Assembly (NCBI GenBank): GCA_964517465.1 | Contig: CAZFEK010000008.1 | Location: forward strand, 27,977 to 91,976 | Direction of reading: 5' to 3' | Source: JACPUX01 sp964517465 | GTDB lineage: Bacteria; Pseudomonadota; Gammaproteobacteria; Burkholderiales; Casimicrobiaceae | Length of the DNA stretch: 64,000 nt | In this document: positions 1-8,385 of the stretch, one piece after another | Layout: each line of letters begins with the position of its first letter | Numbering within the stretch: the first letter of the stretch is position 1 | The notes under the pieces: model-generated | Seen by the model: only the letters and a program-made list of their open reading frames with translations | Databases searched by the model: none | What the model was told of the DNA's origin: nothing | Position numbers and translations under genes: made by a program

Positions 1-1120
1 GCGCCGCGCTGATGCGATCGGTGCGCGAGAGCCCGGAGCCGTTTTCGATCTGGAACTCCGGGAAATGCAGTTGTTTGGACTTCAGCCACGCATCCATCCG
101 CGCCCGCGCCAGCGGCAATGAAGCCGCGGTCTGCCGATCGGGCGCGGCGAGGGTGAGGAAAAGCTGCCGCGCCATCACATTGTTGGACCGCTTGTTTATA
201 TCGCGAATGATCTCGGCCAGGGGCGGCGATTCCAGCGTGGCGAGGAGCTTCGCGTCTGTGGGGACCGGCGCCTCGCGTCCGGCGCCGGCGAGGCTTCCGC
301 CCTGCTGCGCCCAGAGTTCGCGAAAGCTCGCTTGAAAGAAAGGACCGTGATCGAACAGGCTCACCCACCAGCTCTTTTCCTCGCAGGCTTTGGCATAAGT
401 GCCGGAGAAAACCGCCCGCGCCGATTCCGGCTGCGATTCGAAGCCCGCGACCAAGGCTTCGCGCCAATCATGGCACGGAGCCTTGCCGAGCTTGAGGCGA
501 TTGTCGATAAAGAGCGCCGCCGGCTGCGGCTCGGCGCGCACCGCCACGCCGGTGCCATTTTCGTCGGGGGAAAAAACGAAGCGCACGGTCTTGAAATTGA
601 AAAGCAGCGCATCGGGGCCGACGTTGTAGGCCTTCAGCGGCTCGTCGTCGAAGGCGGCGGGGTCGTGGGGCGGAAGGATGAAGTGACTGCGATCCAGCAC
701 CAGATCGCCGGCGATGTGCTGCAGCCCTTTGCCGCGCACTTGCTGCAAGAAATTGGCGAGCGCCTCGTAGGTAATTTTCGGGTCCCCGCTGCCTCGGACG
801 TAAAGGTCCCCCTGCAGGACACCGGAGCGCAATTCACCAGTGTAGAACAGCGGCGTCTTCCAGGTGTAGGCGGGCCCCAACTGGTCGAGTGCCGCGAAGG
901 TGGTGAGGAGCTTCATGGTCGAAGCCGGGTTCATGGCCTTCTGGGCCTGGTGATACACCAGCGGCCTCTTGGCGCCGATTTCGCGCACCTCCACGGCCAC
1001 GGCCGCGGCCGGCACGCCCGCCTTGTGTAATTCGCGCAGCATGGGCCAAGGCAGGTTGGCGCGAGCGGCGCTCGAAGCCAGTGCGACCCCGAGACCCAGG
1101 GCAAAAATCAGGCGGCTCAT
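1..1120 (-). CDS. dacB: D-alanyl-D-alanine carboxypeptidase/endopeptidase (PBP4 family), 3' end outside window
   Basis: Penicillin-binding protein 4 family enzyme, a periplasmic DD-peptidase that trims or cleaves peptidoglycan cross-links. The frame runs open from the ATG at 1120 to the window edge, so about 373 residues are visible and the C-terminus is missing. Residues 1-21 form a signal peptide ending in ARA. The SxxK catalytic motif is STMK at residues 67-70, inside NPASTMKLL, and the second motif SNN appears in KRSNNVMARQL. The start overlaps the bioA stop as ATGA, so the two are translationally coupled. I see no frameshift. The third motif (KTG) would lie beyond the window. Confidence 0.93.
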   Translation of the reverse strand, partial: MSRLIFALGLGVALASSAARANLPWPMLRELHKAGVPAAAVAVEVREIGAKRPLVYHQAQKAMNPASTMKLLTTFAALDQLGPAYTWKTPLFYTGELRSGVLQGDLYVRGSGDPKITYEALANFLQQVRGKGLQHIAGDLVLDRSHFILPPHDPAAFDDEPLKAYNVGPDALLFNFKTVRFVFSPDENGTGVAVRAEPQPAALFIDNRLKLGKAPCHDWREALVAGFESQPESARAVFSGTYAKACEEKSWWVSLFDHGPFFQASFRELWAQQGGSLAGAGREAPVPTDAKLLATLESPPLAEIIRDINKRSNNVMARQLFLTLAAPDRQTAASLPLARARMDAWLKSKQLHFPEFQIENGSGLSRTDRISAA

Positions 1121-2451
1121 GCTTCGTGTACGATGGCCTGCACGCCTTCGGCCAAAAACTCCATGTCCGGGTCGCTCAAGCAATAAGGCGGCATAAGGTA
1201 GAGCGTGTTGCCTATGGGCCGTAACAGTAACCCGCGCTTTAGCCCGGCAGCGAAACACCAGCGGGCGAACGCCGAGCGCTCGCTTGCTACTTCGAAGGCC
1301 CAGATCATGCCCAAGCGCCGGAAATTTCTTACCTTGGAGTTCTTGCTCAAAGGGGCCAGCAGGGTGGAAAGACGCGCGGCGCGCTGTCGGTTGGCAGCGA
1401 GCACATCGTCTTGGCGGAAAATGTCGAGCACGGTGATGGCAGCGCGGCAGGCCAAAGGATTGCCGGTGTAGGAGTGTGAATGCAAAAAGCCGCGGGCGAG
1501 ATCGTCATCGTAAAACGCCTCATAAACCGAGTCGGTGGTCATGACGCAGGAAAGCGGCAAGAAACCGCCGGTGATGCCCTTGGACAGGCATAAGAAGTCG
1601 GGACGCACCGCCCCTTGTTCGCAGGCGAAAAGTGAGCCGGTGCGACCGAACCCGGTCAAAATTTCGTCGGCGATGAGCAGCACGCCGTATTGATCACACA
1701 AACGCCGCGCCGCGCGCAAGTAGTCGGCGTGATACATGGCCATTCCGGCAGCACCTTGTACCAGCGGCTCGAGGATGAGTGCCGCGATTTGCTGATGCTC
1801 GCGGGCGAGCCGCGCCGCCAGCGTGGCAGCCGCCTCCGCGGCCGCCTTTTCGGGCGAGGTGCCTGGCGCGAAGCCTCGCGGGTCGGGCGAAGCGACCGTG
1901 GCGGATGCGCGCAGCAAAGGCGCATACACATCGCGGAATAGCGCCACGTCGGTTACCGCCAGGGCGCCCAGCGTCTCGCCGTGGTAGGCGTTGGCGAGAC
2001 TGAGGAAGCGGGTCTTTTCCGCTTTGCCTTGGTTGCGCCAGTAGTGGAAAGCCATTTTCAGAGCGATCTCGGCGGCCGAGGCGCCGTCCGAGGCGTAGAA
2101 GCAGTGGCCCAGGCCTGGGGGCGCGACTTCGGCCAAGCGTTCGGACAATTCCACCACCGCGGGGTGGGTGAAGCCAGCCAGTAAAACGTGTTCCAGGGTG
2201 GCCATCTGGCGAGTAATTGCGGCGGCGATGCGCGCTTCGCCATGGCCGAAGAGGTTCACCCACCAGGAACTCACGGCGTCGAGGTAGCGTTTGCCCTGCG
2301 CATCAAAAAGCCAGACGCCTTCACCGCGGACGATGGGCATCAGCGGCAGCTTCTCATGCACCTTCATTTGGGTGCAGGGGTGCCACACCGCTGCGCGACT
2401 GCGTTGCAGGAGATCTTGATGGAGGGCGTCCGGCGTGGAGGTGCGATTCAT
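1117..2451 (-). CDS. bioA: Adenosylmethionine-8-amino-7-oxononanoate aminotransferase
   Basis: PLP-dependent class III aminotransferase making 7,8-diaminopelargonate in biotin synthesis, using S-adenosylmethionine as amino donor. The 444-residue product has the BioA N-terminus HPCTQMK, SSWWVN near residue 61, the ADEILTGFGR motif around 261-270, and the PLP lysine at about K291 in CLSKGITGG. The frame stays open for another 100 codons upstream, but that part overlaps the upstream gene and looks non-coding. The ATG at 2451 gives the family-length protein. No other bio gene is in the window. It sits 31 bp after the plpD-like gene and overlaps dacB by four bases. Confidence 0.95.
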   Translation of the reverse strand: MNRTSTPDALHQDLLQRSRAAVWHPCTQMKVHEKLPLMPIVRGEGVWLFDAQGKRYLDAVSSWWVNLFGHGEARIAAAITRQMATLEHVLLAGFTHPAVVELSERLAEVAPPGLGHCFYASDGASAAEIALKMAFHYWRNQGKAEKTRFLSLANAYHGETLGALAVTDVALFRDVYAPLLRASATVASPDPRGFAPGTSPEKAAAEAAATLAARLAREHQQIAALILEPLVQGAAGMAMYHADYLRAARRLCDQYGVLLIADEILTGFGRTGSLFACEQGAVRPDFLCLSKGITGGFLPLSCVMTTDSVYEAFYDDDLARGFLHSHSYTGNPLACRAAITVLDIFRQDDVLAANRQRAARLSTLLAPLSKNSKVRNFRRLGMIWAFEVASERSAFARWCFAAGLKRGLLLRPIGNTLYLMPPYCLSDPDMEFLAEGVQAIVHEA

Positions 2452-2482
2452 CGTGTTTGGCTTAAGTTCCGGCAGGTCCGGG

Positions 2483-4666
2483 TCAGGGTCTGCCGAGGAA
2501 GAGGTAGACCGCCGTGGCGCCGCCGGTGCCGCGCCCGTAAGCCAAATAAAACGGCCCCAAAGCGGTGTCGGCGCCGAGGAAAATCGAAGCCGCGGTTTTG
2601 AGTTCCCGCTTCTCGCGGCGGGTGGCCCAGACATTGCCGGCTTCGATCGATCCGCCGAAATACACCGCCCGGCCGAAGGCGGGAAGCTGTCCGATCGGGC
2701 GATAGGCCGAAGCGCGAGTGAGAAACAGGTAATTGCCTCGGAATTCCTCATTGCGAAAACCGGAGAGCTGCTGGAAACCGCCCAGAGAAAAGCCTATGCC
2801 CCCCGTTTTGTCGTCGGCTCCATAGCCGCCGGCCAGCAGTGCGAGGTTGACGGTGTTGGCGCCCACGGTAAACGCCTTCTGGGCTTCGAGCTGCGCTTGG
2901 AGGTAACTCGCGTCGCTGCCCAGCGCCGTGGTGGCGGCGAGGAGCGAGAGCTTGATGCGCGAACCGTCGCGGGGGAAGCTCACGTTGTCCAACTGGTCGT
3001 AAACCAGCGCCGTCGTATAACCGGCCTCGCGGGCCTTGTAGGTGGCTGGAAAGATACCCACGCTGGGTTCGGCGCTGATGCGCGCGAGTGTCAAACCGAC
3101 GCGCCCTTCGCCCCATTTGCCTATGGGTGCGCCCAAATCCAGCCCGGCCCGGCTGGTGGCCAGGTCGAACTGCGCTACGCGCTCGCCCGCGGCATAGGCA
3201 TCGAGCAAGCGGCGCTCGTGCTGGAGGTGAGCATCGAGATACAGCCAGTTGGTAGCCGACAGCGGCTGATAAAACTCGCTGCGCAAGCGGCGGGTGCGGC
3301 CGATCTGCGCTTCGTTGCGCCACTCGGCCCCCAGGCGGTTGACCCAGGTGCGCACATGGCCCAGGCGCAAATTGAAGCTGGCGTCGCCGCGAAAGTCGGT
3401 GGAGGCCGTGACACCAAAGCGCAAATAGTTCGGACCCCAGGATTTTTCGGTCGCTTCGATCAGCAGGCCCTTGCGATCCCGGTCGGTAATGATGGCGTAG
3501 TCCAGGCGCTCGAAATCTCCCCGCCCCTGCAAACGGGTGAGGTCGGCGTTCAGTCGGGCGCGATCGAACTCCTGACCGGGCTGGGTATCCATGGCGGCCG
3601 CCAGGACTTCCGGATCGGCGAACTCCAGGGGTTTGAAGCGCAGGAAGTCGATGCGCCCTGGTTGAGCCGGCGGCGCAGGCGGCTGGCGGGGGGGGGCCGC
3701 GGTTCGCGCAAAAACGAGCAACTGATCTTCGATTTTCTTGGCGGCGGCATAACCGGCGGCGATGGCTTGGGCTCCGCGCGCAAAATCGGTGGCGCCCATG
3801 TCCCCCAAGTCAGGCGCGATCAACACGTCCTTTTCTTCGTCGAGGCGCGCCAGCTGCTCGCGCACGTTTTGTTCGGTCAAGATATTGATCATCTGCCGCG
3901 TGACGCCGACGAAGGAGCCCAGCTCCGAGCGGGGGGAAAGCGGCGTGCCGATGTTCACCGCGATAATTCGCGTCGCTCCCAAAGTGTGCGCCAGGTCGAC
4001 CGGGAGATTCTTGACCAGGCCGCCATCGCCGTAGAGACGGCCATCGACTTCAATGGGGGCGAAGGCGCCCGGCACCGACATGCTGGCTCGCATGGCCACC
4101 CGTAGCGGGCCGTGCGCGAAAATTTTGATTGCGCCGCTTTCGAGGTCGGTCGCGACGGCTCGGAAAGGGATGGGGAGCTGGTCGAAGGCGATGTCTTCCC
4201 TGAGGTGCGCGGTGAGGTCCTTGAGCTCCAATTCCAGGCGACTGGTGGCGAAGGCGCCTCGGGGAAGACCCAACTTCCAATCGCGCAGGCCGATCTCGAA
4301 GGGCAGGGGGAAGCGGAAATCTTCTTCCTTGCGCCGCAGACTAAGTTCCTGGCGCGGCGGGCGCTCGGAAAACATCGCCTCCCAATCGAGGGTCAGCACC
4401 AGGCGCTCCAGTGATCTTGCGTCCATGCCGCTGGCGTACAGGCCGCCGACGATGGCGCCCATACTGGTTCCCGTGATGCAGTCCACGCGCACGCCTTTTT
4501 CTTCCAGCGCCTTGAGCACACCGACATGGGCGAAGCCCCGCGCCCCCCCGCCGGAGAGCACCAGGCAAACGCGCCCGCCTTCTTTCGCGCCCGCGGCGGC
4601 GGCCGGGAAGCTGAAAACAAAAAGCAGGGCACAAATCGACGAAAGGAACCGAAAGCGCATGATCAT
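2483..4666 (-). CDS. Patatin-like phospholipase with POTRA and outer-membrane barrel (PlpD-like, type Vd autotransporter)
   Basis: 727-residue protein. A signal peptide (about residues 1-25) precedes a patatin lipase domain (about 30-230) with oxyanion motif GGGARG, nucleophile S68 in GTSMG, and the dyad aspartate D214 in GDGG. A POTRA-like segment (about 335-400) and a BamA/FhaC-like barrel follow, ending in FLGRP. This order and length match Pseudomonas PlpD, the type Vd prototype, whose lipase domain is carried to the cell surface. Whether this lipase is released is inference. Two in-frame ATGs (4666, 4660) have no clear Shine-Dalgarno; the first is used. It heads a probable minus-strand unit with bioA and dacB. 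Confidence 0.9.
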   Translation of the reverse strand: MIMRFRFLSSICALLFVFSFPAAAAGAKEGGRVCLVLSGGGARGFAHVGVLKALEEKGVRVDCITGTSMGAIVGGLYASGMDARSLERLVLTLDWEAMFSERPPRQELSLRRKEEDFRFPLPFEIGLRDWKLGLPRGAFATSRLELELKDLTAHLREDIAFDQLPIPFRAVATDLESGAIKIFAHGPLRVAMRASMSVPGAFAPIEVDGRLYGDGGLVKNLPVDLAHTLGATRIIAVNIGTPLSPRSELGSFVGVTRQMINILTEQNVREQLARLDEEKDVLIAPDLGDMGATDFARGAQAIAAGYAAAKKIEDQLLVFARTAAPPRQPPAPPAQPGRIDFLRFKPLEFADPEVLAAAMDTQPGQEFDRARLNADLTRLQGRGDFERLDYAIITDRDRKGLLIEATEKSWGPNYLRFGVTASTDFRGDASFNLRLGHVRTWVNRLGAEWRNEAQIGRTRRLRSEFYQPLSATNWLYLDAHLQHERRLLDAYAAGERVAQFDLATSRAGLDLGAPIGKWGEGRVGLTLARISAEPSVGIFPATYKAREAGYTTALVYDQLDNVSFPRDGSRIKLSLLAATTALGSDASYLQAQLEAQKAFTVGANTVNLALLAGGYGADDKTGGIGFSLGGFQQLSGFRNEEFRGNYLFLTRASAYRPIGQLPAFGRAVYFGGSIEAGNVWATRREKRELKTAASIFLGADTALGPFYLAYGRGTGGATAVYLFLGRP

Positions 4667-4739
4667 GGACGAAGTCTGATCGAAGAAACACGCCCATGGG
4701 GCCGGAGAAAAAGGCTCTTGGGTGCAGTGTCAGCAGGCA

Positions 4740-4752
4740 CGCATTATATGCG
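4740..4752 (-). promoter_or_regulatory. Possible -10 element upstream of the plpD-like gene
   Basis: The minus strand reads TATAAT (rc of 4743-4748) inside the small palindrome CGCAT-TAT-ATGCG, about 75 bp upstream of the first ATG. No convincing -35 lies 16-18 bp away. The rest of 4667-4867 shows nothing else I can assign. Confidence 0.3.
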
Positions 4753-4867
4753 GCCTGGGCTATGCGCGGCGGTGGCCGGGGGTGCGCGGCGGGCAGGGAA
4801 TAGGTCTCCCGCCTTGGGATGTTCGTCGGTTGTGCCTGCCCCCCTGCGAGTCCAGCCGCTGCATCGC

Positions 4868-4897
4868 TTGACAATTAGTTCTAATTAGAACTATAGT
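4868..4897 (+). promoter_or_regulatory. marR operon promoter with 18-bp perfect palindromic operator
   Basis: TTGACA (4868-4873) and TATAGT (4892-4897) are separated by 18 bp. The whole interval 4876-4893 is a perfect palindrome, TAGTTCTAA/TTAGAACTA, typical in size of a MarR-family operator. Occupancy would block RNA polymerase directly, so autorepression of the marR-b561-yceI operon is the natural inference. The predicted transcript start (about 4903-4905) coincides with the marR ATG. Confidence 0.8.
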
Positions 4898-4904
4898 GCC
4901 GGCG

Positions 4905-5423
4905 ATGAATCAGCCCAGCCCGTTTCCACGTCCGCCCCGCGAGCCCTTCCTGCCTATCCTGCGTGAACTGGCGCTTTGTTACCAGGCTTTCGAGCGTCAT
5001 TCCTCGCGTCACATCCGCAGCCTGGGTCTGACCCCTTCGCAATTCGACATCATCGCCACACTGGGCAACACCTCCGGCATGAGCTGCAAGGAGTTGGGCG
5101 AGCGCACCTTGATCACCAAAGGCACGCTCACCGGCGTCATCGATCGCTTGGAAGCGCGCGGCTTGTTGCGGCGCCGGGGGGCAAAGCATGACCGTCGCAG
5201 CTTCACCGTCGCGCTCACACCGGCCGGAGAACGCGAGTTCGAGCGGGTCTTTCCCGCGCATTTGGCTTTCCTGAAGCCCGCTTTTGGCGGCTTCAAGGGC
5301 GAAGACCTGGCGGAATTGGAACACAAGCTCCATCGGCTGCGCTGTCGTTTCGAAGATGCCGAGGCTCGGAGCGCGGCGCAGAAGGCCGCGGTTATCCCCA
5401 ACCGCGCGAAGGTGCGCCGGTGA
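4905..5423 (+). CDS. MarR family transcriptional regulator
   Basis: 172-residue winged-helix regulator. The core runs from residue 35 to 130: a recognition-helix region with GMSCKELGERTLITKGTLTG, then the wing RRGAKHDRRSFTVALTPAGE, both typical of MarR. It lies just downstream of a promoter whose spacer is a perfect palindrome, so it probably represses its own operon. ATG 4905 is preferred over GTG 4896, because the latter overlaps the -10 box. No Shine-Dalgarno is present, which suggests a leaderless or near-leaderless message. The gene overlaps cytochrome b561 by four bases. The signal sensed is not evident; phenolics or oxidants are common for the family. Confidence 0.9.
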   Translation: MNQPSPFPRPPREPFLPILRELALCYQAFERHSSRHIRSLGLTPSQFDIIATLGNTSGMSCKELGERTLITKGTLTGVIDRLEARGLLRRRGAKHDRRSFTVALTPAGEREFERVFPAHLAFLKPAFGGFKGEDLAELEHKLHRLRCRFEDAEARSAAQKAAVIPNRAKVRR

Positions 5424-5965
5424 CTCCGATGTCCCAGCAGGTTTATTCCTGGCCTGCCTTGGTGCTGCATTGGCTGGCGGCGGCGCTGATCGTGGCTGGT
5501 TTTGCGCTGGGCTTGTCGATGGTGGATCTGCCCTTCAGTCCGCAGCGCATCAAGTACTACTCCTGGCATAAATGGATCGGCATCACCGTCTGGCTACTGG
5601 CGGTGCTGCGCTTGGCGTGGCGCCTGTTGGTTCCGCCGCCGCCGCTGCTGCCCATGCCCGACTGGCAAAGACGTATCGCTGCGGCAACCCATCATCTACT
5701 TTATGCTCTGATGCTTCTGATTCCGATTTCGGGCTGGCTCTACAGCTCGGCGGCCGGGGTGTCGGTGGTTTACTTGGGCTGGGTGCCGCTCCCCGATCTG
5801 GTGCAGGCGAGCAAACCGCTCGCCGCGAACCTGAAGCTCGTGCACCAAGCGGGCAACCTGACGCTGCTGGTTCTGGTGCTGCTGCATGTGTCCGCGGCGC
5901 TGAAGCACCATTTGCTCGATCGCGACCAAACTTTGGCGCGCATGCTTCCGTTCTTGAGGAGATGA
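5420..5965 (+). CDS. Cytochrome b561
   Basis: 181-residue four-helix membrane cytochrome b of the bacterial b561 (CybB/YceJ) type. Histidines expected to ligate two hemes are visible in the first helix (VLHWLAAAL), after it (WHKWIG), in ATHHLLYALML and in VLLHVSAALKHH. It probably moves electrons between the quinone pool and periplasmic partners. The chosen GTG (5420) overlaps the marR stop and has AAGGTG about 7 nt upstream; ATG 5429 is the alternative. The stop overlaps the following yceI start (ATGA). A b561 gene beside yceI is a familiar pairing, as in E. coli yceJ-yceI. Confidence 0.93.
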   Translation: MTPMSQQVYSWPALVLHWLAAALIVAGFALGLSMVDLPFSPQRIKYYSWHKWIGITVWLLAVLRLAWRLLVPPPPLLPMPDWQRRIAAATHHLLYALMLLIPISGWLYSSAAGVSVVYLGWVPLPDLVQASKPLAANLKLVHQAGNLTLLVLVLLHVSAALKHHLLDRDQTLARMLPFLRR

Positions 5966-6531
5966 GCTTGTTTACGCACTGGGTGTGGATGATCGGCCTT
6001 GCCGCCGCGGTTTCGTTTCCCGCGTGGGCTCAACAGAAACTCGTGCCGGAGAAGAGCGAAATTCGTTTTGTCGCCAAACAAATGAACGTGCCGACCGAGG
6101 GGCGCTTTCGCAAGTTCAACGCCGCCATTCAGTTCGATTTGGCGAGGCCGGAGGCGGCCAAGGCGCAAATCGAAGTCGAATTGGGCAGTATCGATATGGG
6201 GAGCGAAGAGGGCGAAACGGAAGTCAAGCGCAAGCCCTGGTTCTTCATCGAGTCCTTCCCCAAGGCCAACTTTTCGGGCAGCGGTGCCAAAGCGTTGGGC
6301 GGCGGCAAGTTCGAGATGCCCGGCAAACTCAGCATCAAGGGGTTGTCGCGCGACGTGAGCCTGGCATTTTCGGTGCGTCAAGAAGCCGGCAATCTCGTGG
6401 CGGAAGGAAGTTATCCCTTGAAGCGCCTCGATTTCAAAATCGGCGAAGGCGCGTGGTCCGACACCGATACTGTGGCCAACGAAGTGCTCGTGCGTTATCG
6501 GGTAGTGCTTTCTGGAACGCCCGCCAAGTGA
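5962..6531 (+). CDS. YceI family periplasmic protein (first copy)
   Basis: 189-residue secreted protein with a signal peptide ending in AWA-QQ near residue 23, then a YceI/lipocalin-like beta-barrel. The family binds polyisoprenoid or amphiphilic ligands in the periplasm. The KPWFFIESFPKANF segment and the GKLSIKGLSRDVSL strand are diagnostic. It overlaps the b561 stop, so it belongs to the marR operon, and it is clearly different in sequence from the second yceI copy downstream. Confidence 0.9.
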   Translation: MSLFTHWVWMIGLAAAVSFPAWAQQKLVPEKSEIRFVAKQMNVPTEGRFRKFNAAIQFDLARPEAAKAQIEVELGSIDMGSEEGETEVKRKPWFFIESFPKANFSGSGAKALGGGKFEMPGKLSIKGLSRDVSLAFSVRQEAGNLVAEGSYPLKRLDFKIGEGAWSDTDTVANEVLVRYRVVLSGTPAK

Positions 6532-6584
6532 TGAGGGCTCGGGCGGATTTGCTCATCGTCGTATTCAACAAGGAGATTCCATTC

Positions 6585-7151
6585 ATGAAGAAGACCCTGC
6601 TCGCCGCGCTGCTCGCCAGCGCCGTGGCCTTGCCGGCGATGGCCGCCGATACCTATACCGCCGACGGCTCGCATACCTACCCGGCATTCGAAGTTTCGCA
6701 CCTGGGCTATTCGATTGCCCGCGGCCGCTTCGACAAGACCACCGCAAAAGTCAGCCTCGACCGCAATGCCAAAACCGGCAGCGTGGAAGTGAGCATCGAC
6801 ACGGCTTCGATCAACACCGGCTGGGCCAAGCGCGACGAGCACCTGCGCGGCGAAGACTTTTTCAACGTGGCCAAGTTTCCCACCATGAGCTTCAAATCCA
6901 CCGGCTTCAAGTTCGACGGGGACCGTCTGGTTGGCGTCGATGGCGAGCTGACTTTGCTGGGTGTAAGCAAGCCGGTTTCGCTCACCGTAACCGGCTTTCG
7001 CTGCGGCGCCCATCCGATGAACAAAAAAGAGCTCTGCGGTGCGGATGCGAGCACGAGCATCAAGCGCACCGACTTCGGCATGAAATACGGCGTGCCGGCG
7101 ATCGGCGAGGAAGTTCGCATCGCGATCGGGATCGAGGCTTTCAAAGACTGA
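6585..7151 (+). CDS. YceI family periplasmic protein (second copy)
   Basis: 188-residue secreted protein with signal peptide MKKTLLAALLASAVALPAMA and a YceI barrel (DGSHTYPAFEVSHLGYS, then FFNVAKFPTMSFKSTGF). AGGAG lies 10 nt before the ATG. A central segment has two cysteines (FRCGAHPMNKKELCGAD) that could form a disulfide, absent in the first copy. It lies 53 bp downstream of the first copy and ends at a terminator. It is probably co-transcribed from the marR promoter; an extra internal promoter is not excluded. Confidence 0.93.
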   Translation: MKKTLLAALLASAVALPAMAADTYTADGSHTYPAFEVSHLGYSIARGRFDKTTAKVSLDRNAKTGSVEVSIDTASINTGWAKRDEHLRGEDFFNVAKFPTMSFKSTGFKFDGDRLVGVDGELTLLGVSKPVSLTVTGFRCGAHPMNKKELCGADASTSIKRTDFGMKYGVPAIGEEVRIAIGIEAFKD

Positions 7152-7170
7152 TCCACCGGAGGCAAGCAAA

Positions 7171-7216
7171 ACGGGGAGCGCTCACTCCCCGTGCTTGGCG
7201 CGGCGTTTGCCGCGCC
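7171..7216. terminator. Two adjacent hairpins ending the marR-yceI operon
   Basis: Hairpin 1 is ACGGGGAG (7171-7178) paired with CTCCCCGT (7185-7192). Hairpin 2 is GGCGCGGC (7197-7204) paired with GCCGCGCC (7209-7216). There is no T-tract, so this may be a bidirectional or Rho-assisted stop between the convergent yceI and iminopeptidase genes. Confidence 0.55.
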
Positions 7217-7316
7217 GCCATCCCCCTGCTTCGTCCAAGCGCTAGCTTGCCTCCGGCCGCCGCGGCCCTCCGAGGAACGGGTGAGGCGACAGCCAGGCGT
7301 CGATTTCCCCGGGCGC

Positions 7317-8318
7317 TCAGCGCAGGGACTTCATCTTTTCCATCGCTGCCACCAAGGCGCGCGTAGTGCCGGGTTCCCATGCGGCGTGGCCCGCGTCGGG
7401 AACCATCAGCAACTCGCTTTCTGGCCAGGCGGCATGCAACTCGTAGGCGGAACTGGGCGGGCAGACCACGTCATAGCGGCCCTGGACGATAATTCCGGGC
7501 AGATGCCGGATGCGCCCGATGCGGGCAAGCAGTTCACCCTCCTCCAGGAACAAGTGGTTGACGAAATAATGCGCCTCGGTGCGTGCCAGCGAAAGCGCCA
7601 GGGCATCTTCTTCGAAATGGTCGACTGTCTCCGGATTCGGCAAGAGGGTGCAACAGCGCGCTTCGTATTGGCTCCAGGCTTTGGCGGTATCGAGCCGCAA
7701 CGGGGCGCTAGGACTGGTGAGGCGGTTGTAATAGGCGCGCAGCAGTTCGCCGCGCTCGCCTACGGGTATGAATTCGGAAAATTCCGCCCACGCTTCGGGA
7801 AAGAAGTGGCGCATGCCCTGCATGAACCACTCAATCTCTGCCGCGCGGCCGAGAAAAACCCCCCTCAGCACCAGGCCCAGACACCGCGCCGGATGTTCCT
7901 CGGCGTAAGCGAGCGCCAGGGTCGATCCCCAAGAGCCGCCGAACACCACCCATTGCGCTATGGCGAGGTGTTCGCGCAGTTGTTCGAGGTCGGCCACCAG
8001 ATGCTGAGTGCTGTTGTCCAGCAGATCGGCGTGCGGCGTGGATCTTCCGGCCCCGCGCTGATCGAAGAGCACGATGCGATAGTGCGCCGGGTCGAAAAAT
8101 CGCCGGTGGTTTTCGGTGCAACCCGAACCCGGTCCGCCGTGCAAAAAAACGACCGGCACGCCTTGCGGGTTACCCGAGGTTTCCCAATAGAGCGTGTGGC
8201 GTGCATCCACGGCCAAGCGGCCGGTGGCATAGGGACTGATGGCCGGGTACAGCGCCGCGGTGTGATCGCGGTTCTCCTCCAAATGGCGCATAAAGTTTTC
8301 GCTCGTGGCAGTCGTCAA
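7317..8318 (-). CDS. pip: Proline iminopeptidase
   Basis: 333-residue alpha/beta-hydrolase of peptidase family S33 that removes N-terminal proline from peptides in the cytoplasm. The oxyanion motif HGGPGSGC and the nucleophile elbow GGSWGS are characteristic. The acid lies in GRYDVVCPP and the catalytic histidine in DAGHAAWEPG. Length matches the family (about 310-330). An internal ATG at 8291 (MRHLEENRDH) could be the true start; the nine residues before it are not typical. It stands alone between a terminator and the convergently spaced nitroreductase. Confidence 0.93.
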   Translation of the reverse strand: MTTATSENFMRHLEENRDHTAALYPAISPYATGRLAVDARHTLYWETSGNPQGVPVVFLHGGPGSGCTENHRRFFDPAHYRIVLFDQRGAGRSTPHADLLDNSTQHLVADLEQLREHLAIAQWVVFGGSWGSTLALAYAEEHPARCLGLVLRGVFLGRAAEIEWFMQGMRHFFPEAWAEFSEFIPVGERGELLRAYYNRLTSPSAPLRLDTAKAWSQYEARCCTLLPNPETVDHFEEDALALSLARTEAHYFVNHLFLEEGELLARIGRIRHLPGIIVQGRYDVVCPPSSAYELHAAWPESELLMVPDAGHAAWEPGTTRALVAAMEKMKSLR

Positions 8319-8385
8319 TGCAACATTTTAATGCCGCCGCCGGGCGATACCAAATCGCCCGGCGATGCCGCGCCGGCGGTATCGA

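Noticed and set aside
2452..2751. 100-codon N-terminal extension of bioA
   Set aside because: It overlaps the plpD-like gene and is not BioA-like. ATG 2451 fits the family start.
2435..4105. Plus-strand frame of 556 codons
   Set aside because: It is antisense to the plpD-like gene, which has intact lipase and barrel motifs. Long mirrored frames are common in GC-rich DNA and this one shows no domain.
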